Origin: Agaricicola taiwanensis
GTDB taxonomy: Bacteria; Pseudomonadota; Alphaproteobacteria; Rhizobiales; Methylopilaceae
Length of the DNA stretch: 64,000 nucleotides
NCBI RefSeq assembly: GCF_014635245.1
Contig: NZ_BMCP01000002.1
Coordinates: 434,001 to 498,000, forward strand
Direction of reading: 5' to 3'
This document shows, piece after piece, positions 30,847 to 40,590 of this stretch. Both the position numbers and the translations under genes were made by a program. The first letter of the stretch is position 1; every line of letters starts with the position of its first letter. The notes beneath the pieces were generated by a model that saw nothing but the letters and a program-made list of their open reading frames with translations, did not search any database and was not told the origin of the DNA.

Positions 30847-31818
30847 TTAAATCATCATGCCGCGTGCCGCGAGCCTCTTGCGTACAGCATCGGCGATCAC
30901 AGGGGTTGAATCCACCGGTGAATAGGAAAAGGGTTCAGGCTTTCCCTCCAGTCTTCTTAAGACGCCCATCTCGCGGAGGCGTGCGAGGAGGCGCGTGATC
31001 TTGCTGTGGCCGCCGCCGGGCTCGAAGACATAGATGCCCGTCCCCGTGGCCGCAGCCTCGCCGATCATATTGGTGGAATCGGCCGTCGCGACAATGATAT
31101 CCGCGAGGGCGAGCATGGAGGTGTAAGGATTTTCACCGTTCCCGTGCCAGGCAAAGCCCCCCGTTCGCAGGGCCAGGGTGAAGACGCGCTCGCGGAGCGT
31201 GGCGGGGGTGCGGCGTGAAGCTGTCACCATCAACGAGTAGCCGCGAACCGTCAGTTCCGTCAGATGCTCCGTCAGCCGATCGATGTCGCTCGCCGTGAAA
31301 CTGTGATGCCGGCTGTTTCCGCCCAGGAGGACGGCAACGCGTGGAGCGGTGATCGCCGCCAGGGGCTGAGGCGGATTTCTCCTCGCATCCGCAAGCCGTT
31401 CCGGAGAGATCCTGTGCGGGCTGGTCGGTGTCACCACGACGTTGGCGCCACGGAGCGGATCATGTTCCGGCACCCATAGGAGGTCCGCGGTTCCGGCTCC
31501 GGTGCGCGGATCGCGGAGCATGACGGTGAAGGTTCTCCCGCCCGATGCCTTCCGCACATAACGAAGATAGGCGACGCTGCGGCGGCCTGCTGCGATCAGG
31601 AGATCAGGGAAGGGAGCCGCGATGGGGCTCTTCGGATTATCCGGATGGTCTCGCGGATCGATCGGGCCCCAGGGCATGAGCCAGACCCAGGGTGCGCGGG
31701 GTGCCACCCGGTGAAGGCTGGGGTCGAGCCGAAGCTGCTCTGCAAGCCCGAGACAGGGCGCCTCGTCTCCGGCCTTTCCATCGGTGACGATCCAAGCCGT
31801 GAGTGAGGGTGTGGTCAT
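30847..31818 (-). CDS. Mitochondrial-fission ELM1-like protein (DUF1022)
   Basis: A 323-residue protein of the ELM1/DUF1022 family. Motifs: TAWIVTDGKAGDEAPCLGLAE at the N-terminus (shown in part), PDLLIAAGRRSVAYLRYVRK, VAVLLGGNSRHHSF, and GNGENPYTSMLALADIIVATADSTNMIGEAA, the last resembling the donor site of GT-B glycosyltransferases (given in pieces: GENPYTSMLALADI, VTADS-like). Bacterial members have no proven role; the fold suggests a nucleotide-sugar or related binding protein. ATG 31818 is the family start, and the frame stays open upstream on the opposite strand of the Lrp gene without similarity. Confidence 0.82.
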   Translation of the reverse strand: MTTPSLTAWIVTDGKAGDEAPCLGLAEQLRLDPSLHRVAPRAPWVWLMPWGPIDPRDHPDNPKSPIAAPFPDLLIAAGRRSVAYLRYVRKASGGRTFTVMLRDPRTGAGTADLLWVPEHDPLRGANVVVTPTSPHRISPERLADARRNPPQPLAAITAPRVAVLLGGNSRHHSFTASDIDRLTEHLTELTVRGYSLMVTASRRTPATLRERVFTLALRTGGFAWHGNGENPYTSMLALADIIVATADSTNMIGEAAATGTGIYVFEPGGGHSKITRLLARLREMGVLRRLEGKPEPFSYSPVDSTPVIADAVRKRLAARGMMI

Positions 31819-31873
31819 GTCCTGCTGATCGTCATCGGGGAATCGGCCGCCTGCTTGAAGGTGATGATGTATG

Positions 31874-31909
31874 TTTTTTGCCAGAAAGACCCGCAGGATC
31901 GGCAAAAAA
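31874..31909. promoter_or_regulatory. Inverted repeat in the ELM1/Lrp divergent region
   Basis: TTTTTTGCC and GGCAAAAAA, perfect 9-bp arms 18 bases apart, lie 60 bases before the Lrp-family start. Half-sites of this kind suit an Lrp/AsnC dimer, so it may be an autoregulatory site. Confidence 0.45.
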
Positions 31910-31968
31910 TCCCTGTGTGCCCTGCAGGAAAGGTATGGTTCGGCAAGGGAATCTCGTACAGGCCGGGC

Positions 31969-32430
31969 ATGCGCGATCAGTTGGACGACATCGACTGGAA
32001 GATAATCCGTGAACTGCAGGCCGATGGTCGCATGACCAATGTCGAGGTGGCGCGGCGGGTTGGTATCTCCGCCCCGCCTTGCCTGCGGCGCATCAGAGCG
32101 CTGGAGGAGGCGGGTTATATCCGCGGCTACCGCGCCATGCTCGATGCCGCGCGGCTCGGCTTTCCTGTGGAGGCCTTCGCCTTCGTTCAACTGGTCGGCA
32201 ATGCCGATGCGGATCTCGCGGCCTTTCAGAAGGCGATAGAGAACCACACCAATGTGCGCGAGGCCTGGATGCTTTCAGGCGAAGTCGACTTCATGCTGAA
32301 GTGCGTGGCCCGGGACCTGAAGTCGTTTCAGGCCTTCGTACTGGAGCTGACGGCCGCGCCCAACGTGAAGACGGTGAAGACCGCCCTCACGCTGGGGCAA
32401 ACAAAGGGTGAGGCCGCTGTTCCCTTCTAG
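31969..32430 (+). CDS. Lrp/AsnC-family transcriptional regulator
   Basis: A 153-residue Lrp/AsnC protein: N-terminal helix-turn-helix (LDDIDWKIIRELQADGRMT, VEVARRVGISAPPCLRRIRAL) and a C-terminal RAM ligand-binding domain (EAFAFVQLVG; REAWMLSGEVDFMLKCVA). Such regulators respond to amino acids or related effectors. The ATG at 31969 gives the family N-terminus; the frame is open upstream to 31855. The Shine-Dalgarno is weak. It converges on greA with 4 bases between stops. Confidence 0.9.
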   Translation: MRDQLDDIDWKIIRELQADGRMTNVEVARRVGISAPPCLRRIRALEEAGYIRGYRAMLDAARLGFPVEAFAFVQLVGNADADLAAFQKAIENHTNVREAWMLSGEVDFMLKCVARDLKSFQAFVLELTAAPNVKTVKTALTLGQTKGEAAVPF

Positions 32431-32434
32431 TGGG

Positions 32435-32908
32435 TCAGCCGAATCGAACGTCCAGGATCTCGTAGCTCTTGCCGCCGCCCGGGGTTGAGACCTCGACCTG
32501 ATCGCCGGTTTTCTTGCCGACGAGCGCGCGGGCGATCGGAGAGGAGATGGAAACCTTGCCCGACTTCACATCCGCCTCGGCGTCACCCACGATCTGATAG
32601 GTGCGTTCCTCATCGGTATCTTCGTCCACAAGCTTCACGGTCGCGCCGAAGGTGATGGTATCGCCCTTCAGTTTCGTCAGGTCGATGACCTCGGCCAGCG
32701 CCAGCATGCCTTCCAACTCGGCGATGCGGCCTTCGTTGTGGCTCTGGGCCTCCTTGGCCGCGTGATATTCAGCATTTTCCGACAGGTCGCCGTGCGAGCG
32801 CGCCTCGGCAATGGCCGCGATGATGCGCGGGCGTTCTTCCGATTGCCGCCTTTTCAGTTCCTCCTCGAGCGCGGCATGCCCATTGGGAGTCATCGGGATT
32901 TTATCCAT
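32435..32908 (-). CDS. greA: Transcription elongation factor GreA
   Basis: A 157-residue GreA: N-terminal coiled coil starting [19 protein letters not shown] with the tip acidic residues in [19 protein letters not shown] (D and E needed for RNA cleavage by backtracked RNA polymerase), and a C-terminal FKBP-like domain ([37 protein letters not shown]-like). ATG 32908 matches the family; an upstream GTG-type extension is not supported. It lies downstream of carB on the same strand. Confidence 0.96.
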   Translation of the reverse strand: MDKIPMTPNGHAALEEELKRRQSEERPRIIAAIAEARSHGDLSENAEYHAAKEAQSHNEGRIAELEGMLALAEVIDLTKLKGDTITFGATVKLVDEDTDEERTYQIVGDAEADVKSGKVSISSPIARALVGKKTGDQVEVSTPGGGKSYEILDVRFG

Positions 32909-32939
32909 GATCCATCTCTCAACACACAAAATCCCACCT

Positions 32940-32964
32940 GTCCCGGACCCACCCGGGCCGGGAC
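32940..32964 (-). terminator. Possible terminator downstream of carB
   Basis: GTCCCGG and CCGGGAC, 7-bp arms with an 11-base GC-rich loop, lie about 55 bases after the carB stop and just upstream of greA. The T-run on the minus strand is weak (GGGATTTTG), so termination may be partial. Confidence 0.45.
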
Positions 32965-33017
32965 CTATGGGACAGAAACAGGCAGCGCGTCAGCCTGAAA
33001 CGAGGCTTCCGGCGTCG

Positions 33018-36000
33018 TCAGCTGCGTCCGGGGAAATAGGACTGCAAGGCACGCACTTCCAGATCACCGGAGAGATAGGCCTTGATTCCTTCCGCCGCAG
33101 CGATTGCTCCCGATAGCGTGGTGTAATAGGGGACTTTGTGCAAGAGGGCGGATCGCCGAAGCGAGCGGGAATCTGCCAGTGCCTGGGCCCCTTCCGTGGT
33201 GTTGAACACCAGCTGGATCTCGCCGTTCTTGATGGCGTCCACGATGTGAGGTCGGCCTTCCAAAACCTTGTTGATCTTGGCGGCCTCCAAGCCCTGGGCG
33301 GCCAGATAGCGCTGGGTGCCTGATGTGGCGACCACCTTGAAGCCAAGCTCCACGAGAAGCCTCACGGACGGAAGGATGCGCTCCTTGTCCGCATCGCGCA
33401 CCGAAATGAAAACGGTCCCCGCCTTCGGCACCCGTGTGCCACCGCCGAGCTGGCTTTTGGCAAAGGCAACGCCGAAGCTCTTGTCGAGGCCGATCACCTC
33501 GCCAGTGGACTTCATCTCCGGTCCAAGAACGATGTCCACACCGGGGAAACGGGCGAAGGGGAAGACGGATTCCTTCACGCCGATATGGTCGAGCTCCTTG
33601 GGCGTCAGACCGAAGGACGCGAGCGTCTCGTCCGCCATGATGCGGGCCGCGATCTTGGCGATGGGCTCGCCGATCACCTTGGCGACGAAGGGCACCGTGC
33701 GAGAGGCGCGCGGGTTCACCTCCAGGACATAGATCTCGCCGTCCTTGATGGCGAACTGCACGTTCATCAAGCCGCCGACGTTGAGCGCCAGCGCCATGGC
33801 CTTCGCCTGCGCTTCCAGCCGCTCGATCATCTCCTTCGACAGCGAACGCGGCGGCAACGAGCAGGCGCTGTCGCCGGAATGGATGCCCGCTTCCTCGATG
33901 TGTTCCATGATGCCGCAGATGAAGACATCCTTGCCGTCGCACAGCACGTCGACATCCACCTCGATGGCGTCGGAGAGATAGCGGTCGAACAGGAGGGGGT
34001 TCTTGCCGAGAACGGTGTTGATCTGCCCCGTCTTGTCGTTGGGATAACGCGCCTTCACATCCTCCGGCACAAGAGCCGGAAGCGTATCAAAGAGGTAGTC
34101 GTTGAGCTGGCTCTCGTCGCGCAGGATCGCCATGGCGCGGCCGCCGAGCACATAGGAAGGACGCACCACCAGCGGCAGGCCCAGCTCACCGGCGATGAGA
34201 CGGGACTGTTCGACCGAGTAGGCAATGCCGTTCTTGGGCTGCTTCAGGTTGAGCCTGTCGAGCAGGCGCTTGAAGCGGTCGCGATCTTCGGCGAGGTCGA
34301 TCATGTCAGGCGAGGTGCCGAGAATGGGGACGCCGGCATCTTCCAACGCGCGGGCGAGCTTCAGCGGTGTCTGGCCGCCAAACTGGACGATGACGCCATG
34401 GAGCGTGCCGCGCGAACGCTCGGTGTCCATGATCTCCATCACATCTTCTTCCGTCAGCGGCTCAAAATAGAGGCGGTCTGAGGTGTCGTAGTCGGTGGAG
34501 ACGGTTTCCGGATTGCAGTTGACCATGATGGTCTCATATCCGGCATCCTTCAACGCGAAGCAGGCGTGGCAGCAGCAGTAGTCGAATTCAATGCCCTGAC
34601 CGATGCGATTCGGACCGCCGCCGAGGATGACCACCTTCTTGGTGTCGGAGGGATAAGCCTCGTCGATGAGCTGGCCGGCGAAGGGCGGCGCATAGGTCGA
34701 ATACATATAGGCGGTGGGGGAGGCGAATTCGGCGGCGCAGGTATCGATCCGCTTGAACACCGGACGGACGTCGAGAGCGCGCCGTTTTGCCCGGACGTCC
34801 TCCTGAGTGGTCTTGGCCAGCACGGCGAGGCGCGCGTCTGACAGGCCCATGCTCTTCAGCCGGCGGAAGGCGCCCGGCGTGGTCGGCAGACCGTGACGGC
34901 GGACCTTTTCCTCCAGGTCGACCACCGCCTGGATCTGCTCGAGGAACCAGGGGTCGATCTTGCAGCTCTCGTGAATCTGCTCGTGGTCGAGGCCAAGCCG
35001 CATGGCCTGGGCAACCTTGAGAAGCCGGTCGGGCGTCGGCATTCCGAGGGCCGCCTTGATGGCATTACGGTCATCTCCCTGGCCAAGGCCGGGGATTTCG
35101 ATCTCGTCGAGACCGGTGAGACCGGTTTCGAGCGACCGCAATGCCTTCTGCAGGCTTTCCGGGAAGGTCCGGCCGATGGCCATGGCCTCGCCCACCGACT
35201 TCATGGCGGTGGTCAGGGTGGTGTCGGCGCCCGGGAACTTCTCGAAGGCAAAGCGCGGGATCTTGGTGACGACATAGTCGATGGTCGGTTCGAACGAGGC
35301 TGGCGTTGCGCCGCCAGTGATATCGTTGGCGATCTCATCGAGCGTGTAGCCGACGGCAAGGCGGGCCGCGACCTTGGCGATCGGAAAGCCGGTTGCTTTG
35401 GAAGCAAGCGCCGAGGAGCGCGAGACGCGCGGGTTCATCTCGATGACGATCATGCGGCCGGTCTCGGGATCGACGGCGAACTGCACGTTGGATCCACCAG
35501 TCTCGACGCCGATCTCGCGCAGCACGGCCAATGAGGCATCGCGCATGCGCTGATATTCCTTGTCGGTCAGCGTCAGGGCAGGAGCGACGGTGATCGAGTC
35601 GCCTGTGTGCACGCCCATCGGATCGATGTTCTCGATGGAGCAGATGATGATGCAGTTGTCCGCCTTGTCGCGGACGACTTCCATCTCGTACTCCTTCCAG
35701 CCGAGGACGCTTTCCTCAATCAGGACTTCGCTCGTTGGCGAGGCATCGATGCCGCGCTCGACAATGTCGATGAACTCGGCCTTGTTGTAGGCGATGCCGC
35801 CGCCGGTGCCGCCCATGGTGAAGGATGGGCGGATAATGGCGGGCAGCCCGATGTCATCCAAAGCTTCAAGAGCTTGCACCAAAGTCTTGATATGATGGGA
35901 TCTCGGGGTGTCCAGGCCGATCTTCGTCATGGCCTCGCGAAAGAGCTCGCGGTCCTCGGCCTTGTCGATCGCCTCGGCGGTCGCGCCGATCATCTCGACG

Positions 36001-36335
36001 TTGAATTTCTCAAGAACGCCCATCTTCTTGAGCGACAAGGCGCAGTTCAGCGCCGTCTGTCCACCCATGGTGGGAAGCAGCGCGTCCGGGCGCTCCTTCT
36101 CGATGATCTTCGCCACCACCTCAGGCGTGATCGGCTCCACATATGTTGCGTCGGCCACATCCGGGTCCGTCATGATCGTCGCCGGATTGGAGTTGACCAG
36201 GACGATGCGATAGCCCTCCGCTCTCAATGCCTTCACGGCTTGGGTGCCGGAATAATCGAACTCGCAGGCCTGACCGATGACAATGGGGCCAGCGCCGATG
36301 ATGAGAATGGAGGAGATATCTGTGCGTTTGGGCAT
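33018..36335 (-). CDS. carB: Carbamoyl-phosphate synthase large subunit
   Basis: A 1105-residue enzyme with the duplicated layout of CarB: first carboxyphosphate half (starts [20 protein letters not shown]), oligomerisation domain, second carbamate-phosphorylating half ([20 protein letters not shown]) and a C-terminal MGS-like allosteric domain ([37 protein letters not shown]). ATP-grasp motifs such as [15 protein letters not shown] and [12 protein letters not shown] are in place. It uses ammonia from CarA to make carbamoyl phosphate for arginine and pyrimidines. carA is about 10 kb away on the other strand, as in many Hyphomicrobiales. ATG 36335 preferred over TTG 36344. Confidence 0.97.
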   Translation of the reverse strand: MPKRTDISSILIIGAGPIVIGQACEFDYSGTQAVKALRAEGYRIVLVNSNPATIMTDPDVADATYVEPITPEVVAKIIEKERPDALLPTMGGQTALNCALSLKKMGVLEKFNVEMIGATAEAIDKAEDRELFREAMTKIGLDTPRSHHIKTLVQALEALDDIGLPAIIRPSFTMGGTGGGIAYNKAEFIDIVERGIDASPTSEVLIEESVLGWKEYEMEVVRDKADNCIIICSIENIDPMGVHTGDSITVAPALTLTDKEYQRMRDASLAVLREIGVETGGSNVQFAVDPETGRMIVIEMNPRVSRSSALASKATGFPIAKVAARLAVGYTLDEIANDITGGATPASFEPTIDYVVTKIPRFAFEKFPGADTTLTTAMKSVGEAMAIGRTFPESLQKALRSLETGLTGLDEIEIPGLGQGDDRNAIKAALGMPTPDRLLKVAQAMRLGLDHEQIHESCKIDPWFLEQIQAVVDLEEKVRRHGLPTTPGAFRRLKSMGLSDARLAVLAKTTQEDVRAKRRALDVRPVFKRIDTCAAEFASPTAYMYSTYAPPFAGQLIDEAYPSDTKKVVILGGGPNRIGQGIEFDYCCCHACFALKDAGYETIMVNCNPETVSTDYDTSDRLYFEPLTEEDVMEIMDTERSRGTLHGVIVQFGGQTPLKLARALEDAGVPILGTSPDMIDLAEDRDRFKRLLDRLNLKQPKNGIAYSVEQSRLIAGELGLPLVVRPSYVLGGRAMAILRDESQLNDYLFDTLPALVPEDVKARYPNDKTGQINTVLGKNPLLFDRYLSDAIEVDVDVLCDGKDVFICGIMEHIEEAGIHSGDSACSLPPRSLSKEMIERLEAQAKAMALALNVGGLMNVQFAIKDGEIYVLEVNPRASRTVPFVAKVIGEPIAKIAARIMADETLASFGLTPKELDHIGVKESVFPFARFPGVDIVLGPEMKSTGEVIGLDKSFGVAFAKSQLGGGTRVPKAGTVFISVRDADKERILPSVRLLVELGFKVVATSGTQRYLAAQGLEAAKINKVLEGRPHIVDAIKNGEIQLVFNTTEGAQALADSRSLRRSALLHKVPYYTTLSGAIAAAEGIKAYLSGDLEVRALQSYFPGRS

Positions 36336-36563
36336 GGGTCTCAAGCGTCATGCGACCGCGCCCGAACGCGCGCCAGATGGCGGTTGATCGGGGCGAAAGT
36401 CACTGGATGAAATTGGCTAAGGGCGTCGTTTACACGCCATGGCTCCGGAGGGGAAGCCTTTCGGCGCATTGCGCTATGCTATTCACCGTGTCTTCGCGTC
36501 ACAGGCGCTCGCTTGCATCTATAGTAGGTCGCTTGCGAATCCTCGCCTCAAAAGGAAAAAGCC

Positions 36564-37349
36564 ATGACCGAACCACGCTGGAGCATCGTCACCGGCGCCT
36601 CCTCCGGAATAGGGGCGGCTTTTGCCCGGGCTCTGGCGCGGCAGGGCGACGGGCTTGTGCTGGTGGCGCGGCGCAGGGACCGGCTCGAGAGTTTGGCCGA
36701 GGAACTGGTGGCCGCTCATGGCATCCCTATCTGCGTGTTCGCCGCGGATCTTGAACATCCCGACACACCGCGGAACCTGATGCGCACCCTCGATGATGAG
36801 GGAATCGCCGTCCACACGCTGATCAACAATGCCGGCTTTGGCCTGCGTGGCTCTTTTGCCACCCTGCCGCCCGACCGGCAGCTCGCCATGGTGAACCTCA
36901 ATGTGGTTGCGCTGACGGCGCTTTCGCGCGCTGTCCTGCCCGGTCTCATCGCGCGCAAACGGGGAGGCATCATCAATGTCGCCTCCACGGCGGCCTTTCA
37001 GCCCGGTCCCTATATGGCGGTCTATTACGCGACCAAGGCCTATGTCATGTCGCTGTCGGAGGCCTTGTATGAGGAGGCGAGACCCTACGGCGTCACGGTC
37101 ACCGCTGTGGCGCCGGGGCCGGTGCCGACCGAGTTTTCCTCCGTTGCGGATCTTCATGGCTCGAAGCTGGTGCACCTGCCATCTGTGACGCCTGAGGTGG
37201 TCGTTGATGCCGCTTTGTCAGCCTATGCGGCGGGAAGAGCGACGGTGGTTCCGGGATGGTCGAATAAAGCCACCCGCTTTGGCTCCAAGATTCTGCCGAC
37301 TTTCGTGACGCGGAAGATGGCGGCGCGCATCCAGGGCTCCAAGCGCTGA
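36564..37349 (+). CDS. Short-chain dehydrogenase/reductase
   Basis: A 261-residue classical SDR: cofactor motif TGASSGIG (10-17), NNAG (88-91) and the catalytic S141, Y154 and K158 in INVASTAAFQPGPYMAVYYATK. The arginines after the second strand (VARRRDRLESL) favour NADPH. It resembles YqjQ/DltE-like SDRs annotated only by family; substrate unknown. It is divergent from carB. Confidence 0.92.
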   Translation: MTEPRWSIVTGASSGIGAAFARALARQGDGLVLVARRRDRLESLAEELVAAHGIPICVFAADLEHPDTPRNLMRTLDDEGIAVHTLINNAGFGLRGSFATLPPDRQLAMVNLNVVALTALSRAVLPGLIARKRGGIINVASTAAFQPGPYMAVYYATKAYVMSLSEALYEEARPYGVTVTAVAPGPVPTEFSSVADLHGSKLVHLPSVTPEVVVDAALSAYAAGRATVVPGWSNKATRFGSKILPTFVTRKMAARIQGSKR

Positions 37350-37449
37350 GATGTCAGCAGTTGGCAAATATAGACAATCGTCTAAGGCAGGATCATCATC
37401 TGGCTGATTATGTGCCGCGAGTGGTTTCGCGGATCCGGGAGGATTTCCG

Positions 37450-38211
37450 ATGGAGCAGCAGGCTCACACCATCCGTTACTTTTGGCAGCCGGGATGCACC
37501 GCGTGCGTGAAGATCAAGGAAATGCTGACCGACAACGGTATTCCTTTCGAGTCCATCAATGTGCTTGAGGATCAGGCCGGTTTTGAGGAGTTGCAGCGTC
37601 GCGGCATCAAGGCGCTCCCCCTTGTTTTCAAGGGCGAAGACATGGTCTTCGGCCAATCGCTAGACGATGTGGCGAAATTCGTTGGCCTGGACCGGAAGGC
37701 GGTGCGATTGCCATCGCCGGTTCTGGCCGAGAAATGGTCTTATGTGCTTGACCGGGCACTGGAGATCATTGAGCGCCTTCCGGTGAGCCGGCTTGCGGAG
37801 CGCGCCTTTCCTGAACGCCCAAGGCTTCTGCTCGAGCTCAGCTATCACGTATTCCAGATACCGGAAGCCTTCATCAAGGTGATGGACGAGGGCTTGGAAG
37901 ACACGCGCCCTGTCGTGAACGGCGTTTATGACCACCTTCGGAGCAAGGCAGAGGTGCTCGATTACGCCTATGCCGTCCGGGCAGATCTCGCCGCATGGTT
38001 TGAGGCCAACCCGACCTTGGGAGAGGGGCGGATCGTAAAGACCTATTGGGGCATGCAGCCCGCGACCCAGCTTCTCGAAAGATTCACGTGGCATTCCGCG
38101 CAGCATACGCGGCAGTTGGACTTCGTCCTGTCCGAGGTTGCCGGCTCGCCGAACCTTGTGGATCAGGCGGTCTATGAGGGACTGCCAATCCCCAAAGGCA
38201 TGTGGGACTGA
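37450..38211 (+). CDS. Glutaredoxin-like domain fused to DinB-like domain
   Basis: A 253-residue protein. Residues 1-80 form a glutaredoxin-like fold with the dithiol motif CTAC (C16, C19) in YFWQPGCTACVKIKEML and the cis-proline region KALPLVFKGEDMVFGQSLDD. Residues 95-253 resemble a DinB-type four-helix bundle: ELSYHVFQIPEAFIKVM, and WHSAQHTRQLDFVLSEV with histidines that usually bind a metal. DinB-like proteins include thiol-dependent transferases, so the fusion suggests a thiol-linked enzyme. Function unproven. A good GGAGG precedes the ATG. It converges on rnpB. Confidence 0.82.
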   Translation: MEQQAHTIRYFWQPGCTACVKIKEMLTDNGIPFESINVLEDQAGFEELQRRGIKALPLVFKGEDMVFGQSLDDVAKFVGLDRKAVRLPSPVLAEKWSYVLDRALEIIERLPVSRLAERAFPERPRLLLELSYHVFQIPEAFIKVMDEGLEDTRPVVNGVYDHLRSKAEVLDYAYAVRADLAAWFEANPTLGEGRIVKTYWGMQPATQLLERFTWHSAQHTRQLDFVLSEVAGSPNLVDQAVYEGLPIPKGMWD

Positions 38212-38220
38212 TTGGAGTGA

Positions 38221-38600
<380 letters not shown>

Positions 38601-38648
38601 GGGATGTGGCCGTAAAGCCGTCCGGGGTCAAGTTTAACCTTGCAGATC

Positions 38649-39374
38649 TCAGCCGCGCGGCTCGTCACGCTCGTTGAGGGCCAGCCGCGGCTTTTCCGCC
38701 GGCATGGACGCGATGATGGTCCGGGCCTTTCCGCAATAGATCTTGCCCATGCGGGTGACGCCCTTCACGCCGTGTCCGCCCTGATACTTCGAGACGGTAC
38801 GGCACAGATCGCCGCCGGCAAGCTTATGGGCTCCGGCAAGATACTTCATGCCCCACCGAATGTTTGTGGCAGGATCATAAAGCGCCTTCCGGGTGCCGGT
38901 GTAGCCGATCATCCGCGCGGTGGGATATTTGATCTGCATGAGACCAACTTCGCCGGCCCCTCCCGTCACCCTCGGGTTCCAGCGGCTCTCGATGCTGACG
39001 ACGGCGGCGGCAAGCGTCACGGGCACGCCATTGGCCTCCGCCTCGCGGCGCACGATCTCGCGCAGCGTCTGTGGCGCGGCGGCCACCGGATTGGATGCGG
39101 CGGTCTTCGACCTGCGGTTCTTTGATCTCTGCCCCTCGGCCTTCGCCGTGATATGGGCCTTGGCCTTGACCTTTTTGTCCGTGTTTTTGGCGACTTTGTC
39201 TCCCTTGGCGGCTTTGTCGTCGGTCTTTACAGCCAAACGGGCCTTCTCCTGAGTGAAGAAGCTTTGAGCGGAATCCTCGGCTTTTGCGGTGTGGGCGAAT
39301 GCGCCGGTGGCGACAAGGCAGGCAAGAGTCGTCATGCGCCAGGAGCGCATAGCGGTATAAGTCGTCATTTTCAT
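38649..39374 (-). CDS. Secreted lytic transglycosylase (SLT domain)
   Basis: A 241-residue protein with a signal peptide (MRSWRMTTLACLVATGAFAH region, cut near AHTAKAE), a Lys/Ala-rich linker (about 45-95) and a C-terminal SLT goose-lysozyme-like domain. The catalytic glutamate is E129 in VSIESRWNP, followed by GLMQIKYPTA and WGMKYLAGA. It cleaves the glycan strands of peptidoglycan. It is a close relative of the next gene, and they probably arose by duplication. The start could also be 39368. Confidence 0.88.
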   Translation of the reverse strand: MKMTTYTAMRSWRMTTLACLVATGAFAHTAKAEDSAQSFFTQEKARLAVKTDDKAAKGDKVAKNTDKKVKAKAHITAKAEGQRSKNRRSKTAASNPVAAAPQTLREIVRREAEANGVPVTLAAAVVSIESRWNPRVTGGAGEVGLMQIKYPTARMIGYTGTRKALYDPATNIRWGMKYLAGAHKLAGGDLCRTVSKYQGGHGVKGVTRMGKIYCGKARTIIASMPAEKPRLALNERDEPRG

Positions 39375-39523
39375 TTTATCCTTCAGGCGATGGGAATGTG
39401 CCCGGCAACTCACGTGCGGGGGCAGGCAATTCTGTCCCCGGCCGCAAGGCTGTTCGCCTTGACCGGCCGGCCTTCAGCCGGCGCTATCTGGCAGGCTGCA
39501 GAAACACGGGACAGAGACTTGGG

Positions 39524-40312
39524 TTACGAGCGGGGCGTGTTGGCGGCGACCTGTTCGGATTTGGGTGCTGCGGGCATGGCGGCGATGTGCTTGCGCACCT
39601 TGGCACAATAGACCGAGCCGGCGCGGGTCACGCCCTTCACGCCATGGCCACCCTGGTATTTGGAAACGGCACCGCAGGTGCTGCCGCCGGCGAGGCGCAA
39701 GGCGCCGCCAAGATATTTCATGCCGTAGCGGAGATTGGTGTCAGGATCATAAAGACCGGCGCGGGTGCCGCTGTATCCCATGCCCTTGGCCGTGCGGTAG
39801 CTGAGCTGCATCAGGCCGATGTAGCCGCCAGGCCCGGTGGCACGGGCATTGTAGCGGCTTTCCACCATGATGACGCCGTGGGCAAGATTGTAGGGAACGC
39901 CATTGGCAGCTGCGTGACGCGCAACCATGGCGCGAAGCGACTCGCTTCCGGCAGGCGCCGAAGCACGAACGGTACCCCGTGTAGACTTTTCCACGCGTGT
40001 CTGAGGGATGTCGACGGCAGCGGCGCGGCCTTCAACCACCGGAGCCGACTTCTCAGCCTTGGCTTGCCGCGAGGGCTTGGCAGCCTTGGCGGTTTCCGTG
40101 CGCTGCCTCGCCTTCGTCCTGGCTGCCCGCGGCTTGGTTTTTTCAGCGCGGGCGGCTTCCATCATGATGAAATCCTGCGCCGAGACATCCTGTTGAGGAA
40201 CTTTTGCTGAAGCGACTGCGTTTCGTTCGGGGTTTTTGGGTGCCGCGTAAGATGGGGCAGCGGAAACAACGAGCACGGCAAGCGCGGTTGCCGTCAAACG
40301 GTAAGTCAGCAT
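39524..40312 (-). CDS. Secreted lytic transglycosylase (SLT domain), paralogue
   Basis: A 262-residue protein: signal peptide (cut near SAAPSYAAP), a basic Ala/Lys/Arg-rich linker (about 55-115), and an SLT domain with catalytic E151 in VIMVESRYNARATG, then GYIGLMQLSYRTAKGMGY and YGMKYLGGALRLAGG. The stretch SKYQGGHGVKGVTR is identical in the neighbouring gene, showing their common origin. It lies 150 bases upstream of that gene on the same strand. Distinct regulation is possible, since a long AT-rich region precedes it. Confidence 0.88.
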   Translation of the reverse strand: MLTYRLTATALAVLVVSAAPSYAAPKNPERNAVASAKVPQQDVSAQDFIMMEAARAEKTKPRAARTKARQRTETAKAAKPSRQAKAEKSAPVVEGRAAAVDIPQTRVEKSTRGTVRASAPAGSESLRAMVARHAAANGVPYNLAHGVIMVESRYNARATGPGGYIGLMQLSYRTAKGMGYSGTRAGLYDPDTNLRYGMKYLGGALRLAGGSTCGAVSKYQGGHGVKGVTRAGSVYCAKVRKHIAAMPAAPKSEQVAANTPRS

Positions 40313-40590
40313 CAGGCGAGACCTTTTTAGTATTTTTGATGTTCGGTTATCGCCTTGGTATTGCGTTGGGCAAAAGACCGAGTCAGGGCTCGCTAAAGGT
40401 CATTTTATGGCGAAAATAAGATTGATAGCCAGATTCGTCGATATTCACCACCTTTAGTCGCAGATGATGTCGATTTCAATATAATCCTATCCCAACTATA
40501 TATGATGTAATTCTGCCGGAATATTCTTATTTAGTGACCTGTTTCTATTTCGTTCACCAAAGTATTCGAAGTGGAGTCGCGGCTGTTCTG
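40313..40590. other. AT-rich intergenic region upstream of the lytic transglycosylase gene
   Basis: 278 bases with no credible gene. The part at about 40420-40560 is clearly more AT-rich than its neighbours, with runs such as AACTATATATGATG. It probably holds the promoter of the transglycosylase gene on the minus strand and the 3' end of the amidase transcript. Confidence 0.5.

Noticed and set aside
40204-40419. 71-codon frame at the start of the second lytic transglycosylase gene
   Set aside because: It mostly lies antisense to that gene and has no ribosome-binding site.
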